Positions 13,916-16,714 of a stretch of 16,714 bases of DNA are shown here, piece after piece. Within the stretch, counting starts at the first letter, position 1. Every line of letters begins with the position of its first letter. Below the pieces are notes generated by a model that saw nothing but the letters and a program-made list of their open reading frames with translations, did no database searches and was not told where the DNA came from. This DNA is from Erysipelotrichaceae bacterium UBA3379 (GTDB taxonomy: Bacteria; Bacillota_I; Bacilli_A; Erysipelotrichales; Coprobacillaceae): NCBI GenBank assembly GCA_002359025.1, contig DEPZ01000067.1, positions 1 through 16,714 of the forward strand. The letters are read 5' to 3'. Position numbers and translations under genes: made by a program.

Positions 13916-13930
13916 ACAGTATTTTATTGT

Positions 13931-13959
13931 AGTTTAGTCTATATTTATAACTTTGTCAA
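13931..13959 (-). promoter_or_regulatory. Promoter of the aro operon
   Basis: A perfect TTGACA (13959-13954), a 17-bp spacer and TAAACT (13936-13931, 4/6) precede the T-box leader, with a predicted start near 13924. The imperfect -10 leaves scope for moderate basal output, with control by the T-box. Confidence 0.75.
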
Positions 13960-13996
13960 ATGTTTTGTCTCTAAACTTATTTCATCTTTATCAAAT

Positions 13997-14015
13997 ACTC
14001 TATTGATTTTAGAGT
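13997..14015 (-). terminator. Weak hairpin at the end of pilT
   Basis: ACTCTA and TAGAGT form a 6-bp stem across a 7-nt loop that overlaps the last bases of pilT, and a further GATCA/TGAT pairing is possible. There is no proper T-run, so termination after pilBT may be inefficient or occur elsewhere. Confidence 0.3.
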
Positions 14016-15031
14016 TGATCACTACATTCCTTTGCGACTTCTTCGCTAATTTCTCCTAAAGATAAAAGCTGTTGAATATGACTTTCCATTGTTTGCATAC
14101 CTTTTGCGCTTCCTAACTGCAAGTTAGAATAAATCATATGTGTTTTCTTTTCTCTAATAAGATGAGATATCGCATTATCTACCACCATAATTTCAAAAGC
14201 AGCCTTTCTTCCACCTTGTTTTAAAGGCAGAAGTTGTTGTGAAACAACACCTTTTAAAACACTAGATAATTGAACACGTATTTGTTCTTGGCTATTTTTT
14301 GGAAAAGAATCAATAATTCTATCCATTGTTTTTACTGCTCCTATCGTATGCAAAGTAGAAAAGACAAGATGCCCTGTTTCAGCAAGAGTCATAACTGCTT
14401 GGATAGTCTGATAATCACGCATTTCTCCTACAACAATAACATCTGGATCTTCTCTTAAAGCTGAAGTAATAGCGGTCATATAATCTTTAACATCTAAACC
14501 TATTTCTCTTTGATGAATTAATGATTTTGATGATTGATAAACATATTCTATAGGATCTTCTATTGTAAGAATATGGCATTCTCTATTTTGATTAATATAA
14601 TCAATAATAGAGGCTAAAGTTGTTGATTTCCCACTTCCCGTTGGTCCTGTTACTAAAACAAGACCATTTTTCATTTTTGCAAATTCTTTAAAGATTTGTG
14701 GAAAACCATAATCATCTATAGAAATAACATTTTGATAAATAATACGCACAGCTAAAGCATACATACCATTTTCTCTATAAATATTCATACGATATCTTTC
14801 GTGGCTCACATCTTCATAAACACAATCAATATCTTCTAATCTTGCTAACTTGTTTTTTTGTTCATCACTTAATAAAGATGTAATCATATCTTGAACAGTA
14901 TTAACGGATAAAGGAGGTTTGATGAGTTTTCCATCAACCCTCATCATAATATGATCATTCATTGAAAAATGAATGTCAGATGCTTTTTGCATTCTTCCTA
15001 AAGCTAATATAGATTCAAATAATTCTATCAT
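14009..15031 (-). CDS. pilT: Type IV pilus retraction ATPase
   Basis: Hexameric cytoplasmic ATPase that depolymerises type IV pili for twitching or retraction. In 340 residues are the N-terminal KASDIHFSMN and VDGKL, Walker A GPTGSGKSTT (~128-137), the Asp-box region EDPIEYVYQ, Walker B DPDVIVVGEMRD (~195-206), the His-box ETGHLVFSTLHT, and the PilT-type C-terminal AISHLIREKK and GMQTMESHI. The C-terminal element resembles the AIRNLIRE motif that separates PilT from PilB. It starts at ATG 15031, overlapping the pilB stop by 4 nt (ATGA) with a weak ribosome binding site, so it is translationally coupled. No pilin or pilC gene follows; the next feature is the aro T-box. Confidence 0.92.
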   Translation of the reverse strand: MIELFESILALGRMQKASDIHFSMNDHIMMRVDGKLIKPPLSVNTVQDMITSLLSDEQKNKLARLEDIDCVYEDVSHERYRMNIYRENGMYALAVRIIYQNVISIDDYGFPQIFKEFAKMKNGLVLVTGPTGSGKSTTLASIIDYINQNRECHILTIEDPIEYVYQSSKSLIHQREIGLDVKDYMTAITSALREDPDVIVVGEMRDYQTIQAVMTLAETGHLVFSTLHTIGAVKTMDRIIDSFPKNSQEQIRVQLSSVLKGVVSQQLLPLKQGGRKAAFEIMVVDNAISHLIREKKTHMIYSNLQLGSAKGMQTMESHIQQLLSLGEISEEVAKECSDQL

Positions 15032-16701
15032 ATTAATATTCTTCTCATTTCTTCTATTGTTGTGACTCCTTCTTTCACAAGTTCTACAGCTTGTTGTTTA
15101 AGTGTCTTATAACCTTGTGTATTCTTTAAATGTAAATAGATATCTTTAACATCTTTTCCTTGAACAATCATCTGTTTGATTTCATCATCCATCATCATCA
15201 CTTCATGAATAGCTATTCTTCCTTTATATCCAGTATGATCACAATGAGGACATCCAGATCCAATATAAACTTCATCTTGACCAAGACCATATTCTACACG
15301 ATCAGCAACACTTACTGGGACTTTCTTTTTACACTTTGGACAAATCACACGTAATAATCTTTGTGACACAGATCCTAGGAGTGCATTTGCAATCATGTAA
15401 TTTTCTAATCCCATGTCTTGTAATCTCACAATAGTGCTGATGGCATCATTGGTATGCAATGTTGATAAAACGAGGTGTCCTGTAATTGCGGCTCTGGCTG
15501 AAATTGTTGCAGTTTCAACATCCCTTGTTTCTCCAACCATGATAATATCAGGATCTTGTCTTAATAATGCACGTAATCCAACTTCAAATGTTAAACCAGA
15601 TAATTCATTAATTTGCATTTGATTGATATCTTCTAAATTCTTTTCTACAGGATCTTCAATTGTAGAAATATTCACTTGAGATTTCGCAAGTCTTTCTAAC
15701 ATCATGTATAACGTGCTTGTTTTCCCACTTCCAGTAGGACCTGTGATATAGATAATACCATGAGGATATCTCATCATCTTTAACATCTTCTCATAATTTT
15801 CTTGAGTCATTCCAAATGTATCTAAAGCATGTATCTTCGCATTAGAATTTAATAAACGTAATACAGCTTTTTCACCATGAACAGTTGGTATAAAAGATAC
15901 TCTAAAGTTTAATTTATGATGATCATTCATCAAAGTAAAATGTCCATCTTGAGGTATACGCTTTTCAGCAATATTTAATCCTGATAATATTTTAATACGC
16001 ACATTCATAGAATCTAAAATATTTTTATTAAGCTTTAAAAAAGGAAATAATACACCGTCTTTTCTCATTCTAATAACAATTTCATTTTCATGTGGTTCTA
16101 TATGAATATCAGACGCATTATTTTGATATGCATATTTTAATACAGAGTTAATCAATTTCACAACCGGTGAATTCTCAGTGACTGTGTTATCTGTTTCTAC
16201 ATTTTGAGCTATTCTTTGTAATTCTTCTTGTTCTATATTAATCTCATTCGCAACTCTATACATTTCTTGTTCTTTATAATAGAATTCAATCACTCTTAAT
16301 ATATCTGCTTTTGTCGCAATGACAATGTGGATTGTAAATTGACTCATCTGTCTAATATCTTCAAAAGCATAGAAATCTAGTGGATCATTTGTTGCGATAA
16401 ATAAAGTATTCCCTTCTTTACGATAGGCAACCAATACTTTTTCACGTGCCAATCCTTCTGGAATCACTTGTACAGCTTCTGGTTGAATTTGTATTTTACT
16501 TAAATCAACAACTGGCATATCTAATTTTGCAGACATAGCTTCTAACATTTGTTCTTCTGTAATAATACCTAAATCCATCAAAAGCTCTCCAAGCTTTTTC
16601 TTTTCAGTCGATTGTTTTTGTAATTTTAAAACTTCTTCTAACTGCTTATCAGTAAGAACACCCATTTCAATTAATACTTCACCTATTCTTAATTTTTGCA
16701 T
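15028..16701 (-). CDS. pilB: Type IV pilus assembly ATPase (PilB/GspE family) with MshEN domain
   Basis: Hexameric cytoplasmic ATPase driving pilus extension; 557 residues, near full family length. The N-terminal ~150 residues are an MshEN (T2SSE_N) domain. RIGEVLIEMGVLTDKQLEEV (5-24) followed by LKLQ matches the c-di-GMP-binding consensus apart from Ile for Leu; a second, weaker copy starts at KKLGELLMDLG. Then come the linker with SDIHIEPH, Walker A GPTGSGKT (321-328), Asp box EDPVEK, Walker B DPDIIMVGETRD (~382-393), His box GHLVLSTLHTNDA, and a four-cysteine zinc site (C454, C457, C484, C487). The start ATG 16701 is behind AAGGGGTG, only 13 nt from the window edge, so anything upstream is unseen. 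Confidence 0.94.
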   Translation of the reverse strand: MQKLRIGEVLIEMGVLTDKQLEEVLKLQKQSTEKKKLGELLMDLGIITEEQMLEAMSAKLDMPVVDLSKIQIQPEAVQVIPEGLAREKVLVAYRKEGNTLFIATNDPLDFYAFEDIRQMSQFTIHIVIATKADILRVIEFYYKEQEMYRVANEINIEQEELQRIAQNVETDNTVTENSPVVKLINSVLKYAYQNNASDIHIEPHENEIVIRMRKDGVLFPFLKLNKNILDSMNVRIKILSGLNIAEKRIPQDGHFTLMNDHHKLNFRVSFIPTVHGEKAVLRLLNSNAKIHALDTFGMTQENYEKMLKMMRYPHGIIYITGPTGSGKTSTLYMMLERLAKSQVNISTIEDPVEKNLEDINQMQINELSGLTFEVGLRALLRQDPDIIMVGETRDVETATISARAAITGHLVLSTLHTNDAISTIVRLQDMGLENYMIANALLGSVSQRLLRVICPKCKKKVPVSVADRVEYGLGQDEVYIGSGCPHCDHTGYKGRIAIHEVMMMDDEIKQMIVQGKDVKDIYLHLKNTQGYKTLKQQAVELVKEGVTTIEEMRRILI

Positions 16702-16714
16702 ATTTTCACCCCTT

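Noticed and set aside
1..16714. Mobile element, CRISPR array, tRNA or rRNA
   Set aside because: No transposase or integrase, no regularly spaced repeats, no terminal inverted repeats with target duplications, and no cloverleaf-type or rRNA-like sequence was seen on either strand.

Overview
The window is AT-rich (about 30-33% G+C in the stretches counted by hand). Every convincing gene lies on the minus strand, so transcription runs from right to left. Shine-Dalgarno sites are strong (AGGAG/GGAGG types), promoters are sigma-A-like (TTGACA/TATAAT, 17-bp spacers), hairpin terminators are plentiful, and there is a T-box leader. All of this points to a low-G+C Bacillota. The mix of type IV pilus ATPases, a stand-alone TSCPD protein and ApbE next to a duplicated lipoprotein fits a gut anaerobe, possibly Erysipelotrichia or a relative, but that placement is inference. 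The region is chromosomal in character: no transposase, phage gene, tRNA, rRNA or CRISPR array was seen.

Layout in transcription order. (1) 16701-14009: pilB (extension ATPase with an MshEN-type N-terminus) and pilT (retraction ATPase), overlapping by 4 nt. (2) 13959-7572: a promoter, a roughly 250-nt T-box leader with a probable tyrosine (UAC) specifier, then aroF, aroB, aroA, aroC, pheA and aroK, packed with 1-5 nt gaps or 4-23 nt overlaps and closed by a terminator that overlaps the aroK stop. The operon makes DAHP, dehydroquinate, shikimate-3-phosphate, EPSP and chorismate, and carries the phenylalanine branch. Dehydroquinase, shikimate dehydrogenase and tyrA are not in the window. (3) 7526-5806: a ROK-family sugar kinase and a TIM-barrel protein of unknown function, with a terminator. 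(4) 5763-4477: folA (dihydrofolate reductase) and plsC (lysophosphatidate acyltransferase), translationally coupled, with their own promoter and terminator. (5) 4445-3421: a secreted lipoprotein built from two copies of a ~135-residue domain, with a strong promoter and terminator. (6) 3412-1984: an ApbE-type lipoprotein (FAD:protein FMN transferase) and a small TSCPD protein, with a terminator. (7) 1974 to the left edge: a perfect consensus promoter flanked by an inverted repeat, driving a membrane Cache-GGDEF-EAL protein. Its GGDEF signature is degenerate, and its EAL domain is cut short by a stop 4-6 bases from the window edge.

Three themes stand out. The first is tyrosine-responsive control of a shikimate/phenylalanine operon. 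The second is a possible extracytosolic flavoprotein module (duplicated lipoprotein, ApbE and TSCPD protein). The third is c-di-GMP: a probably defective GGDEF/EAL receptor at one end and a PilB with a c-di-GMP-binding type N-terminal domain at the other. The lipoprotein/ApbE cassette and the ROK/TIM-barrel pair are the best places to look for undescribed biology; nothing here proves a new system.
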